Both the position numbers and the translations under genes were made by a program. The notes beneath the pieces were generated by a model. The model did no database searches. It was not told where the DNA came from and saw nothing but the letters and a program-made list of their open reading frames with translations. Positions 34,641 to 43,415 of a stretch of 64,000 nt of DNA are shown here, piece by piece; position 1 is the stretch's first letter; each line of letters opens with the position of its first letter. This stretch comes from an uncultured Spartobacteria bacterium (GTDB lineage: Bacteria; Verrucomicrobiota; Verrucomicrobiia; Chthoniobacterales; Chthoniobacteraceae), in assembly GCA_903933715.1 (NCBI GenBank), contig CAIZLD010000056.1, positions 1 to 64,000 on the forward strand, read 5' to 3'.

Positions 34641-35483
34641 CTACTTCTTCGCGTTACGGCGCTGGACAATGAAATTGCTGCTAGCCTTGTGCTTGCGGCG
34701 GGTCTTGAAGCCCTTGGCGAGCTGGCCCCACGGGCTCATCGGATGATGGCGTCCGCCACCGCCCTTGGACTTGCCTTGACCGCCACCCATCGGGTGATCG
34801 ACCGGGTTCATGACCATACCGCGGACGTGGGAGCGTTTCCCCAGCCACCGGGTGCGACCGGCTTTGCCTGCGGAGACGTTCATGTGCTCGATGTTGCCGA
34901 CCTGGCCCATCGTCGCATAGGCTTGTTCGTTGATTTTGCGAATTTCGCCGGACGGCATTTTCACCAGGGCGTAACCGGCTTCACGGTTGCTCAAAATTCC
35001 CTGTTGACCCGCGCTCCGGGCGATCTGACCGCCCTTGCCGGGGATCAGTTCGATATTGTGAATGGCGGAACCGAGCGGGATGTTCTTCAAGGGAAGCGCA
35101 TTGCCCACTTCGGGCGCGGCGTTTTCACCGGAAGAGACTTTCATCCCGACCGTCAGGCCATTGGGAGCGAGGATATAGCTCTTGACGCCATCGGTGTATT
35201 CGATAAGCGCGATGCGGGCGGTGCGATTGGGGTCGTATTCAATCCCGATCACTTCGGCCACGACGCCAAATTTGCGGCGCTTGAAATCGATGAGACGGTA
35301 CTTCTGTTTGTGACCGCCGCCGATGTGGCGCATGGTCATCCGTCCGCGGTTGTTGCGGCCGCCGGATTTTTTCAGGGTAACGACCAAGCTTTTTTCGGGC
35401 TTGGATTTGGTGATCTCCTCGAACGACGGGAGCGCTTTATAGCGCTGCGCCGGGGTTAAAGGACGGAAAGTTTTGAGTGCCAT
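34641..35483 (-). CDS. rplB: 50S ribosomal protein L2
   Basis: A 280-aa essential protein of subunit association and the peptidyl-transferase region. The C-terminal signature [14 protein letters not shown] contains the functional His. N-terminal S-G-G-R-N-N-R-G-R is conserved. Confidence 0.97.
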   Translation of the reverse strand: MALKTFRPLTPAQRYKALPSFEEITKSKPEKSLVVTLKKSGGRNNRGRMTMRHIGGGHKQKYRLIDFKRRKFGVVAEVIGIEYDPNRTARIALIEYTDGVKSYILAPNGLTVGMKVSSGENAAPEVGNALPLKNIPLGSAIHNIELIPGKGGQIARSAGQQGILSNREAGYALVKMPSGEIRKINEQAYATMGQVGNIEHMNVSAGKAGRTRWLGKRSHVRGMVMNPVDHPMGGGQGKSKGGGGRHHPMSPWGQLAKGFKTRRKHKASSNFIVQRRNAKK

Positions 35484-35508
35484 AGTCGGTTTTGCTCAGG
35501 TGAAAGGC

Positions 35509-35793
35509 TTACGCCAGTTCGATTTTTTCCCCGGCTTTAAGGGTCACGATGGCTTTTTTCCAGTGGGCGGTGCGGCCCGCATCGGCGCGGCGTTCGCGGC
35601 GCTTCTTGCCAGCGTAGTTGCAGGTGTTAACGGCGGTTACCGTTTTGCCGAAAAGCTTCTCGATGGCGTGCTTGATCTGGATCTTGTTCGCTTTCGGGGA
35701 AACCCGGAAAACGTACTTGCCGAGGCTGTCGCCGAGGATGGTTGCCTTTTCGGTAAAGGCGATGGTCTGAATCAAATCGTGCGGATCGTTCAT
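35509..35793 (-). CDS. rplW: 50S ribosomal protein L23
   Basis: A 94-aa exit-site protein that docks trigger factor and SRP. Conserved blocks are Y-V-F-R-V-S-P-K-A-N-K-I-Q-I-K-H-A-I-E and V-N-T-C-N-Y-A-G-K-K-R. It overlaps rplD by 4 bp. Confidence 0.96.
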   Translation of the reverse strand: MNDPHDLIQTIAFTEKATILGDSLGKYVFRVSPKANKIQIKHAIEKLFGKTVTAVNTCNYAGKKRRERRADAGRTAHWKKAIVTLKAGEKIELA

Positions 35794-36401
35794 TTCTGCG
35801 TCCTTTCTGCCAGTTTGCTCAACGCGTCTTTGGTGATGACGATCTTCTTGTAGGCGAGAAGGTCTTCGGTGTTCACGTCAGCCGCCGTGACGAGGCGGGT
35901 CGGTTGAACATTGCGCGCGGACATAAATGTGGTTTCGTCGAAGTCGGTGGAGACGATGAGCGTTTTTTCGACGCCGACGTTTTCCTTGACCCAGCCGACG
36001 AAGGCTTTGGTTTTCGGGGTGAGAATCGCAAAATTCTCGATCACCAGAACGTCTCCGGCAACGATGCGGGAGCTCAAGGCCTTGCGAAGGGCCAGCCGGC
36101 GAACCGACTTGGTGACTTTCTTGGAGTAATCGCGGGGCTTGGGTCCGAAAACCACACCGCCGCCGGTCCAGACGACCGAAGATTTGTAGCCGGCGCGGGC
36201 CCGTCCGGTGCCCTTTTGGCGCCAGGGTTTGGAGCCGGAAAGATTGACGTCCGCTTTGGATTTTGTGCAGGCGGTGCCGCTGCGGCGAGCCGCACGCATG
36301 GCCACGACCACGTCGTGAACGGCCTGGGTGCCGATGCCGTTTTCGATGACGACCAGATTGGCCGCCTTTGCTGCTTCAACTGAAAGAACGGTTGCGCTCA
36401 T
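35790..36401 (-). CDS. rplD: 50S ribosomal protein L4
   Basis: A 203-aa exit-tunnel protein; in E. coli it also represses the S10 operon. W-R-Q-K-G-T-G-R-A-R-A-G is the rRNA-binding loop and F-G-P-K-P-R-D-Y is conserved. It overlaps rplC by 1 bp (TAATG). Confidence 0.97.
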   Translation of the reverse strand: MSATVLSVEAAKAANLVVIENGIGTQAVHDVVVAMRAARRSGTACTKSKADVNLSGSKPWRQKGTGRARAGYKSSVVWTGGGVVFGPKPRDYSKKVTKSVRRLALRKALSSRIVAGDVLVIENFAILTPKTKAFVGWVKENVGVEKTLIVSTDFDETTFMSARNVQPTRLVTAADVNTEDLLAYKKIVITKDALSKLAERTQK

Positions 36402-37051
36402 TACTTAACCTCCGCGGGAAGTGGGGATTTTTTGGCCGGACGAACAACGACATAGCCGCCGTTGGCTCCGGGGATTGCGCCGCGAATCAAGAGAACCTGT
36501 TCGGCATCGCGCACTTGGACAATTTGGAGATTTTGAACGGTGATCCGCTCATCGCCCATGTGACCGGGCATGCCATGGTTCTTCCAGACACGGCCTGGGG
36601 TGGAACGGCACCCGACTGCACCGGTGCGACGATGCATCATCGAACCGTGGGACATTGGTTGACGGGAGTAACCATGCCTTTTAATAGCACCTTGGAAACC
36701 TTTACCCTTGGACTGCCCAATGACGTCAACGATCTGACCGGCTTGGAAATGGTTGGCGCTCAGGTTCAGTTCACCTTCCACTTTATCAGTGGCAGCGAGG
36801 CGGAATTCGCCCACGAGTCTTTTCGGTTCGGAGCCGACCTTTTTACAGACGCCCACCTCTGCCTTCGACAAACGCGACTCCTTTTGGGTGTCGAAGCCGA
36901 CTTGAATGGCCGAGTAGCCGTCTTTTTCAACGGTCTTGACCTGGAGCAGCGTATTGCCGCCCACGGCGACGACGGTCACGGGGATAATGCGCCCCTTCTC
37001 GTCGTACACTCGGGTCATCCCGATTTTTTTTCCTAACAGTCCGTATTTCAT
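36401..37051 (-). CDS. rplC: 50S ribosomal protein L3
   Basis: A 216-aa early-assembly protein. G-K-K-I-G-M-T-R-V is at the N-terminus; the loop K-G-K-G-F-Q-G-A-I-K-R-H and R-R-T-G-A-V-G are diagnostic. Confidence 0.97.
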   Translation of the reverse strand: MKYGLLGKKIGMTRVYDEKGRIIPVTVVAVGGNTLLQVKTVEKDGYSAIQVGFDTQKESRLSKAEVGVCKKVGSEPKRLVGEFRLAATDKVEGELNLSANHFQAGQIVDVIGQSKGKGFQGAIKRHGYSRQPMSHGSMMHRRTGAVGCRSTPGRVWKNHGMPGHMGDERITVQNLQIVQVRDAEQVLLIRGAIPGANGGYVVVRPAKKSPLPAEVK

Positions 37052-37076
37052 TGCGTTCCTAGTTCATGAACACCGA

Positions 37077-37388
37077 TCAGATCTTGATGGTAATATCAAC
37101 ACCCGCCGGGAGGTTCAGCTTCTTGAGTTCGTCCACCGTCTTCGCGGTCGGTTCGATGATGTCCAGCAACCGTTTATGGGTGCGGATTTCGAACTGTTCC
37201 ATGGATTTTTTATCCACGTGCGGAGAACGGTTAACAGTGAATTTTTCGATCCGGGTAGGGAGCGGGATCGGTCCAGCCACTTTCGCGCCGGTGCGCTTGG
37301 CGGTTTCGACGATGTCCATTGAGGATTGATCGAGCATTCGGTAATCGAAGGCTTTAAGCCGGATGCGAATTCGTTGGCCGTTTGTCAT
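37077..37388 (-). CDS. rpsJ: 30S ribosomal protein S10
   Basis: A 103-aa protein, also the NusE antitermination factor. [10 protein letters not shown] is at the start and G-P-I-P-L-P-T-R in the middle. It follows fusA by 17 bp, so the usual tuf gene between them is missing here. Confidence 0.97.
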   Translation of the reverse strand: MTNGQRIRIRLKAFDYRMLDQSSMDIVETAKRTGAKVAGPIPLPTRIEKFTVNRSPHVDKKSMEQFEIRTHKRLLDIIEPTAKTVDELKKLNLPAGVDITIKI

Positions 37389-37405
37389 ACTAAAATTGAG
37401 TTAAA

Positions 37406-39559
37406 TTAAGAACCTTTCTGGTCGAGGACCGCCGCAAGGACGCTTGCGGGAACCTGCTCAAAGTGGGAGGGCTCCATGGAGTAGGAAGAACGCCCACGGG
37501 AAAGCGACCGGATGGCCGTGGAGTAACCGAACATTTCGGCGAGCGGCACTTCGGCATGAACGGCCGAGAGGTTGCCTTTCGCTTCCATGCTCTGGATGCG
37601 TCCGCGACGGCGGTTGAGATCGCCGAGAATGTCGCCCTGATATTCTTCAGGAGTGAGGTTCTCAACTTTCATGATCGGTTCGAGCAGAATCGCCTTGGCT
37701 TTCTTGAACCCGTCTTTGGCAGCGAAGATGGCCGCCATTTTGAACGCCATTTCGTTGGAATCGACTTCGTGGAACGATCCGTCGATGATGTCGATGTTGA
37801 CGTCAATGACCGGGTAGCCGCCGACCACGCCGTTGAGGACGGCCTCTTCGAGACCTTTCTTGACGGCCGGGATGAAATCTTTCGGGATCGAGCCGCCCAC
37901 GGTTTTGTTCTCGATGGTGATGCCTTTGCCGCGCTCGTTGGGTTTGACCCTGACGACAACGTGACCGTATTGACCGCGACCGCCGGACTGTTTGACCAGC
38001 TTGCCTTCGCCGACGGATTCGCCGGTGATGGTTTCGCGGTAGGCGATTTGCGGCTTGCCGGAATTCGCCTCGACCTTGAACTCACGAAGCATGCGGTCGC
38101 GAATGATTTCGAGATGCAGTTCGCCCATGCCGGCGATGATCGTCTGGCCGGTTTCCTCGTTGGTGTAAACGCGGAACGTCGGATCTTCTTCAGCTAGACG
38201 CTGGAGAGCGATGGACATCTTTTCCTGGTCGATCTTCGTCTTCGGCTCAACCGCCATCGAGATAACGGTATCCGGGAAGGTCGGCGGTTCGAGAAGGACC
38301 GGGTGATCTTCGTCGCAAAGCGTGTCGCCCGTGGTGATGTTTTTGATGCCGACGATGGCGGCGATGTCACCCGAGTAGCAGACGTCGATGTCTTCGCGCT
38401 TGTCAGCCTGGATCTGGATGAGGCGGCTAATGCGCTCGCGCTTATTGGTGCGAGGATTGTAAACGGTGTCGCCCTTGGCAAGTTTGCCGGAGTAAACCCG
38501 GAAGAAAACGAGCTTGCCGACGAACGGATCGCTCCAAAGCTTGAATGCCAGCGAGCAGAATTTTGCGTTATCGTCTGCGGCAACAATGATCTCTTCGCCG
38601 GTATCGGGGTTCTGGCCACGGGCCGGAATGGTCTCGAGCGGGCTGGGCAGATAATCGACCACGGCATCGACGAGGTATTGGACGCCCTTGTTCTTGAAGG
38701 CGGAACCGCCCACGACAGGAACCAGTTTGTTGGCGATGGTTTGGCGGCGAATGGCTTGCTTGAGAACTTCGACCGTGATCGGTTTTTCCTCAAGGAAGAG
38801 CATCCCGACTTCATCATCGAGATCAGCAACGGCGCTCACGAGACCTTCGTAAGCCGCATCGATCATCTCCTTGTGCTCGGCGGGAATCTCCTCAACCGAG
38901 TAGGTGGAACCCCACTGGTCGTTGTCGGAGTAAACAATCGCCTTCTTGTTGATGACGTCGAGCTGGCCCTTGAGATAATCTTCGCGGCCCAGCGGAATGA
39001 GAATCGGCCACGCATTCGCACCGAGCTTGGTGCGCATGTCGTTGACGGCGTTATCAAAGTTGGCGCCGGTGCGGTCCATCTTGTTGACGAACGCGATCCG
39101 CGGCACACCATACTTTGTAGCTTGACGCCAGACGGTTTCGGACTGGGGTTGAACCCCGGCCACACCGCAGAACACGGCAACCGCGCCGTCGAGGACACGC
39201 AAGGAGCGCTCCACTTCGGCCGTGAAGTCCACGTGCCCGGGAGTGTCGATGATGTTGACGCGCTGTTTGATGCCTTCGAAAAGTTTGACAACCCCTTCTT
39301 GCTTTGTTTGTTGCCAGAAGCAAGTGGTGGCGGCGGAAGTGATCGTGATGCCACGTTCGCGCTCCTGCTCCATCCAGTCGGTGGCGGTGGTGCCTTCATG
39401 CACTTCACCGATCTTGTGGATCATCCCTGTATAGAAAAGGATACGCTCGGTGAGGGTGGTTTTACCCGCATCGATGTGCGCGGCGATCCCGATGTTGCGG
39501 GTCCGCTCTAGAGGATAGGCCCGATCGGGCGAGTTGGGATTGGAAGCAGTTTCAGCCAC
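37406..39559 (-). CDS. fusA: elongation factor G
   Basis: A 717-aa translocation GTPase. The G1 motif is [11 protein letters not shown]2/G3 are [10 protein letters not shown] and D-T-P-G-H-V-D-F, and the G4 motif is N-K-M-D-R. Full length with all five domains. It is third in the str-type section, followed directly by rpsJ. Confidence 0.97.
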   Translation of the reverse strand: MAETASNPNSPDRAYPLERTRNIGIAAHIDAGKTTLTERILFYTGMIHKIGEVHEGTTATDWMEQERERGITITSAATTCFWQQTKQEGVVKLFEGIKQRVNIIDTPGHVDFTAEVERSLRVLDGAVAVFCGVAGVQPQSETVWRQATKYGVPRIAFVNKMDRTGANFDNAVNDMRTKLGANAWPILIPLGREDYLKGQLDVINKKAIVYSDNDQWGSTYSVEEIPAEHKEMIDAAYEGLVSAVADLDDEVGMLFLEEKPITVEVLKQAIRRQTIANKLVPVVGGSAFKNKGVQYLVDAVVDYLPSPLETIPARGQNPDTGEEIIVAADDNAKFCSLAFKLWSDPFVGKLVFFRVYSGKLAKGDTVYNPRTNKRERISRLIQIQADKREDIDVCYSGDIAAIVGIKNITTGDTLCDEDHPVLLEPPTFPDTVISMAVEPKTKIDQEKMSIALQRLAEEDPTFRVYTNEETGQTIIAGMGELHLEIIRDRMLREFKVEANSGKPQIAYRETITGESVGEGKLVKQSGGRGQYGHVVVRVKPNERGKGITIENKTVGGSIPKDFIPAVKKGLEEAVLNGVVGGYPVIDVNIDIIDGSFHEVDSNEMAFKMAAIFAAKDGFKKAKAILLEPIMKVENLTPEEYQGDILGDLNRRRGRIQSMEAKGNLSAVHAEVPLAEMFGYSTAIRSLSRGRSSYSMEPSHFEQVPASVLAAVLDQKGS

Positions 39560-39574
39560 GGCGTGAATAATAAG

Positions 39575-40048
39575 TTAGAATCGGAAGTGTGCGAACGCGC
39601 GATTGGCTTGAGCCATCTTGTGCGTGTCGTCGCGTTTCTTGATCGCGTTGCCTTGTCCGGCAGCGGCTTCTTTCAATTCGCTGGCGAGGGCGTCAATCAT
39701 CGGGACGCTCTTGCGCTTGAGAGCAAAAGTGACGATCCAGCGCATGGCGAGAGCCAACTGGCGGGGCACGGGAACCTCCATCGGAACCTGATAGGTCGCA
39801 CCACCGACGCGGCGGGATTTGACTTCCAGGCGGGGTTTGACGTTATCGATCGCCTTGTTGAGCGTTTCGAGCGGATCAACCGCATCGGAACCCTCGCGGG
39901 TTTTTTCGATCGCGCCGTAAACAATCCGTTCTGCAATGGATTTCTTACCGCTCTCCATGATGGTGTTGATCAGGCGGGCAACCAAAGGGCTGCCGTAGCG
40001 GCTGTCAAACTTCTCAACTTTTTTGATGACTCTGCGACGACGAGACAT
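39575..40048 (-). CDS. rpsG: 30S ribosomal protein S7
   Basis: A 157-aa 16S 3'-domain organiser and, in E. coli, str-operon repressor. M-S-R-R-R-R-V-I-K is at the start; R-V-G-G-A-T-Y-Q-V-P-M-E-V and the C-terminal A-N-R-A-F-A-H-F-R-F are conserved. Confidence 0.97.
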   Translation of the reverse strand: MSRRRRVIKKVEKFDSRYGSPLVARLINTIMESGKKSIAERIVYGAIEKTREGSDAVDPLETLNKAIDNVKPRLEVKSRRVGGATYQVPMEVPVPRQLALAMRWIVTFALKRKSVPMIDALASELKEAAAGQGNAIKKRDDTHKMAQANRAFAHFRF

Positions 40049-40054
40049 AGTAAA

Positions 40055-40471
40055 TTATTTCTTTTTACCGCCCTTACCCTTGGCTGCGGCTTCTTGACCG
40101 GGTTTCGGACGCTTGGCGCCGTATTTGGAACGTGAACGACGACGGCCGTCCACCCCGAGGGCGTCGAGGGTGCCGCGGACGATATGATAACGGACGCCGG
40201 GAAGATCTTTCACACGGCCGCCACGAACGAGCACAATCGAGTGCTCCTGGAGGTTGTGCCCTTCGCCAGGAATATAGGCAATAACTTCCTGACCGTTGGT
40301 CAACCGAACTTTGGCGACTTTACGGAGTGCCGAGTTGGGCTTTTTGGGAGTACGGGTCATGACCTGCACGCACACCCCACGGCGCTGCGGGCAATTGACA
40401 AGTGCGGGTGATTTGGATTTCACCGTCACCTGATTGCGTCCCTTGCGGACAAGCTGGTTGATCGTTGGCAT
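40055..40471 (-). CDS. rpsL: 30S ribosomal protein S12
   Basis: A 138-aa decoding-centre protein. It starts [23 protein letters not shown] contains the streptomycin-contact lysine, unmutated. The tail is Lys-rich. First gene of the 17.6-kb ribosomal cluster; a promoter and a leader hairpin lie upstream. Confidence 0.97.
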   Translation of the reverse strand: MPTINQLVRKGRNQVTVKSKSPALVNCPQRRGVCVQVMTRTPKKPNSALRKVAKVRLTNGQEVIAYIPGEGHNLQEHSIVLVRGGRVKDLPGVRYHIVRGTLDALGVDGRRRSRSKYGAKRPKPGQEAAAKGKGGKKK

Positions 40472-40507
40472 TGTTAATTCAAAAAAAGTTTCCCGATTTC
40501 CGGGGAC

Positions 40508-40531
40508 TAAAAAGCCCGCTTTTCAGCAGGG
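40508..40531 (-). promoter_or_regulatory. possible attenuator hairpin in the rpsL leader
   Basis: On the minus strand CCCTGCT-GAAA-AGCGGG (one bulge, GAAA tetraloop) is followed by CTTTTT. This is terminator-like, and lies about 37 bp upstream of the rpsL start. Confidence 0.4.
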
Positions 40532-40565
40532 ATTCCACATCCACTACTGGCTGCGGGGAGCGCGA

Positions 40566-40593
40566 ACTGTAGACGAATCAAGCTATGGCGCAA
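40566..40593 (-). promoter_or_regulatory. rpsLp: candidate promoter of the ribosomal cluster
   Basis: On the minus strand, TTGCGC (40588-40593), a 16-bp spacer and TACAGT (40566-40571). The position, about 95 bp before rpsL and before the leader hairpin, is sensible, but matches are imperfect. Confidence 0.35.
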
Positions 40594-40871
40594 GTTTTTT
40601 CTCTCGCGCCAACTGCATTTTTCGCCACCGCTGTCACTTTAAGCTGCCCCCGGAAGGTAAGCCCAAGCTTGGCGGGACGGTTCTTTTATCGCAGAAGGTT
40701 TGTTTCTGCAAGGGGTGTTTTGTTTTTTTTCTTCATTTCGATCACGAAAGGCTCGTTGAACGCTTTTTCCGGGTATTTTCAGTGTCACTGGGCCGATTTT
40801 GCTGCCCCGTTTGCTTGGCGGAGCCGGTTTGGACGCTTGCAAACTCTTTGTGCCCTCGGATAATGTTTCTT

Positions 40872-41621
40872 ATGAGTTTGGATTTAAACACGCTTCTCGA
40901 AGGCTGGCCGCATGAGCCGGGGCAGATTCGCGTCCGCAAAATCAACGGCAATGACGGAAAAGAAAAAATCCAGCTTCGCATTGATCTGGGACTGATCCAA
41001 ATGGAGATGGCGGGCCGCCCCGACGGGCTGCGCCCCCATGGAAGCGAATCGCTCCTTCACTGGCACCGCAAACGGGCGCGCCGGGCGGCTGCCGCCGAGC
41101 TCCCTTTTTCTTTGGACGCAGAGGAGTGTGGAGAGCTTCAGCAGGAGGCGATCCAGTTTTATCATCGTTACGTTGCCCTTTTTGAACTGGGCGATTATGA
41201 AAGGGTGATCCAGGACACCGAGCGCAACCTCGATCTTTTTTCATTTGTCACCAAACACGCTGAGCGGGAGGAATTTGCATGGGGGCTGGAGCAGTTCCGC
41301 CCTTATGTGCTGATGATGCGCACTCGGGCCAGGGCTTCTTTGAGCCTGGATCGCAACGAGATCCCGGCAGCCATTAAAGAAATCGAGTTGGGCCGCAACA
41401 AAATCCTGAAGCTGCTCAAAGAGCGTCCGGAACCGGCCGATTCCAGCGCGGAAACGGAGTTCCTGGCCGAGTGGCTGGAGGAATTGCAGCGTAAACGCCC
41501 CCTTTCCAAGCTTGAAATCATGCAAAAGGAGATGGATCAGGCGATCGCCACCGAGGCTTACGAGCGGGCGGCGCAATTACGCGATGCCATGCACGATCTG
41601 CGCAAATCAAAAGCAAAATAA
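40872..41621 (+). CDS. UvrB/UvrC-motif domain protein
   Basis: A 249-aa soluble protein. The N-terminal half has no family I recognise (it begins M-S-L-D-L-N-T-L-L-E-G-W-P-H-E-P-G-Q). Residues about 90-180 look helical, TPR-like. The C-terminal 35 residues form a UVR motif (L-E-I-M-Q-K-E-M-D-Q-A-I-A-T-E-A-Y-E-R-A), the coiled hairpin used by UvrB/UvrC and McsA-type proteins for protein contact. I chose ATG 40872 because a GGA lies at reasonable spacing; ATG 40863 (three residues longer) is possible. It is divergent from rpsL. Confidence 0.8.
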   Translation: MSLDLNTLLEGWPHEPGQIRVRKINGNDGKEKIQLRIDLGLIQMEMAGRPDGLRPHGSESLLHWHRKRARRAAAAELPFSLDAEECGELQQEAIQFYHRYVALFELGDYERVIQDTERNLDLFSFVTKHAEREEFAWGLEQFRPYVLMMRTRARASLSLDRNEIPAAIKEIELGRNKILKLLKERPEPADSSAETEFLAEWLEELQRKRPLSKLEIMQKEMDQAIATEAYERAAQLRDAMHDLRKSKAK

Positions 41622-41632
41622 AGGAAGAAGGT

Positions 41633-41656
41633 CCGCGGATTTACGCTGATTTTCAG
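41633..41656. repeat. degenerate element G copy
   Basis: CCGCGGATTTACGCTGATTT resembles the GCAGATTnnGCAGATT core. It lies between the convergent UVR-motif and recO genes. Confidence 0.4.
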
Positions 41657-41684
41657 AAGAAGCGCACCGAATGACGGGACTGCT

Positions 41685-42224
41685 TTACAACCCGTTCTCC
41701 GGCAGTTTCTCCATGAGCCGCCGCCGGGAGTCCGGCAAATGATGGCAGACGCGCGAAAGGGCCGCGTGGGCGTTCCCTTCAATGTGGATCCCCAGCAGCC
41801 GAGCCAATTCGCTCTCAAAATGCAGCAATGCCCGGCGATTGGGGATGGCATTTTCCAAGTATTTAAAAGCCCGGCACAGGAGGTCGAACAATTCCGGCAC
41901 CGGCTGTTCGGGTTCAGTCATCAACTCCATTAACTCGACAAAATAGGAGGCCATTTCCACGCGCGAATAATCGCGGCGCAATCCCTCAAACGAATTGCGA
42001 AGCGTTACTTCGCGGAGGGTGTGAATTTCACTGCGGCGGCTTCTCACAAAGGCGATTTCGGTTTCAAAAAAAAGATCGATCCCGCCCGCGAACGGACTCT
42101 TGGGACGCAGCGCGCCGCGAGCCATGGTCTTGAGCTTGCCAAAGTCGCACGTAAGCCAAGTCACCACCAGGCTCGTGTCCGAGAATTTGGTGCGGCGAAG
42201 CAGGAGGGCGGCGGTGCTTTCCAT
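41685..42224 (-). CDS. recO: DNA repair protein RecO
   Basis: A 179-aa recombination mediator that loads RecA with RecR. I chose ATG 42224 (M-E-S-T-A-A-L-L-L-R-R-T-K), because the longer frame from 42293 reads through element G. The N-terminal OB fold has T-K-F-S-D-T-S-L-V-V-T-W; M-A-R-G-A-L-R-P-K-S-P is conserved. It is shorter than the ~240-aa E. coli protein and ends soon after the helical part, without a clear zinc-finger cysteine set. Confidence 0.85.
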   Translation of the reverse strand: MESTAALLLRRTKFSDTSLVVTWLTCDFGKLKTMARGALRPKSPFAGGIDLFFETEIAFVRSRRSEIHTLREVTLRNSFEGLRRDYSRVEMASYFVELMELMTEPEQPVPELFDLLCRAFKYLENAIPNRRALLHFESELARLLGIHIEGNAHAALSRVCHHLPDSRRRLMEKLPENGL

Positions 42225-42257
42225 GAAGATAAATCTTAGCACGAAAAAGGAAGAGAA

Positions 42258-42290
42258 TCCGCAGATTGCGCAGATGAACGCAGATTTTTT
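42258..42290. repeat. element G copy 3
   Basis: CCGCAGATTGCGCAGATGAA followed by CGCAGATTTTTT, just upstream of recO. Confidence 0.6.
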
Positions 42291-42400
42291 CAATCAAAAT
42301 GAGCAGTGATACTCAAAGATAGCTAATTTCTGGAAATCTTGCGGATTCCTCTTTTATTCGTGAACACGATGTAGCAGATCTTGGATTAAAAAAACGCTTT

Positions 42401-42433
42401 CTTTTTTTGCGCATTTTGCGCTTTTTTGCGGTT
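42401..42433. repeat. element H copy 1, left of gluQ
   Basis: CTTTTTTTGCGCATTTTGCG and the following TTTTTTGCGG. It is the reverse complement of 43300-43332 with about two mismatches, so the pair brackets the gluQ gene. Confidence 0.75.
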
Positions 42434-42444
42434 AAATCCTTCTC

Positions 42445-43296
42445 ATGCCTGTTTACCGCGGCCGCATCGCTCCCTCCCCCACCGGGTTTCTCCACCTTGG
42501 GCATGCGCGGACCTTCTGGATTACCCAGGAACGTGCCCGCCAGGCCGGGGGAAGTCTCGTATTGAGGGTGGAGGATATTGACGGACCCCGATGCAGACCG
42601 GAGTTCAACCACGCCCTGATAGAAGATCTCCGCTGGTTTGGGTTTGAGTGGCAGGAAGGCCCGGATTGTGGCGGCCCTTTTGCTCCCTATTTGCAAAGCG
42701 AGCGAAGAGGACGGCATCTCGACGGGCTCGAACGCTTGCGCGCGAGCGGGTGGATTTACCCTTGCCAATGCTCCCGGCGCGATCTGCTCGACGCGCCTCG
42801 CGCGCCCCATGCCGAAGATGAGGAACCGATTTACCCCGGCCATTGCCGACCCAAGGAAGCTTCTTTCGTTGCGCCAGAGGGCGATTTCCATTGGCGATTC
42901 CGGGTGCCCGAAGGGGAAGAGATGCGTTTTACTGACGGGGCGCTCGGCCTGCAAACCGCCGTTGCGGGAGTCGATTTTGGCGATTTCGTGGTCTGGCGCA
43001 GGGACGGCGTCCCGGCCTACCAACTCGCGGTGGTCCTGGATGATGCGGCGATGGGAATCACCGAGGTGGTCCGCGGATCGGATTTGCTGGTTTCAACTTT
43101 CCGGCAACTGCTCCTGTACCGGGCGCTCGGGCTGACACCGCCCGAGTTCTATCACACGGCTCTTTTGACCGACCCGGTTACGGGGCTTCGATTGGCCAAA
43201 CGGCACGCTGCCTTGAGCCTGGGGCAGCTCCGGGCATCGGGAAATTCGCCCGAGACGCTCCGAAGTTCTTGGGCTTGCCCTAAAAACGGCCTTTGA
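42445..43296 (+). CDS. gluQ: glutamyl-Q tRNA(Asp) synthetase
   Basis: A 283-aa truncated GluRS paralogue that glutamylates queuosine-34 of tRNA(Asp). The class I signature is P-S-P-T-G-F-L-H-L-G-H-A (about 10-21; HIGH equivalent H-L-G-H). The second signature is replaced by L-A-K-R-H-A-A, as expected for GluQRS. Zinc-ligand cysteines are in Y-P-C-Q-C-S and Y-P-G-H-C. The anticodon-binding domain of true GluRS is absent. Flanked by inverted element H copies. Confidence 0.93.
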   Translation: MPVYRGRIAPSPTGFLHLGHARTFWITQERARQAGGSLVLRVEDIDGPRCRPEFNHALIEDLRWFGFEWQEGPDCGGPFAPYLQSERRGRHLDGLERLRASGWIYPCQCSRRDLLDAPRAPHAEDEEPIYPGHCRPKEASFVAPEGDFHWRFRVPEGEEMRFTDGALGLQTAVAGVDFGDFVVWRRDGVPAYQLAVVLDDAAMGITEVVRGSDLLVSTFRQLLLYRALGLTPPEFYHTALLTDPVTGLRLAKRHAALSLGQLRASGNSPETLRSSWACPKNGL

Positions 43297-43299
43297 AAT

Positions 43300-43332
43300 A
43301 ACCGCAAAAAAGCGCAAATGGCGCAAAAAAAG
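43300..43332. repeat. element H copy 2, right of gluQ
   Basis: AACCGCAAAAAAGCGCAAAT and the following GGCGCAAAAAAAG. Inverted partner of 42401-42433. Confidence 0.75.
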
Positions 43333-43415
43333 AGTTCTCTTGCAAAAACGTCTTTGGGTCGAATCTCACCCCGTGGGTGAATCTGCGTGGGTCAAAAACG
43401 AGCCGCTGATCCTAT

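Larger units (their letters stand above)
40472..40871. other. divergent intergenic region rpsL / UVR-motif gene
   Basis: About 400 bp with no gene. On the minus strand it holds a candidate rpsL promoter (40566-40593) and a leader hairpin (40508-40531). The part nearer the plus-strand gene is T-rich with no strong promoter I can defend. Confidence 0.6.
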
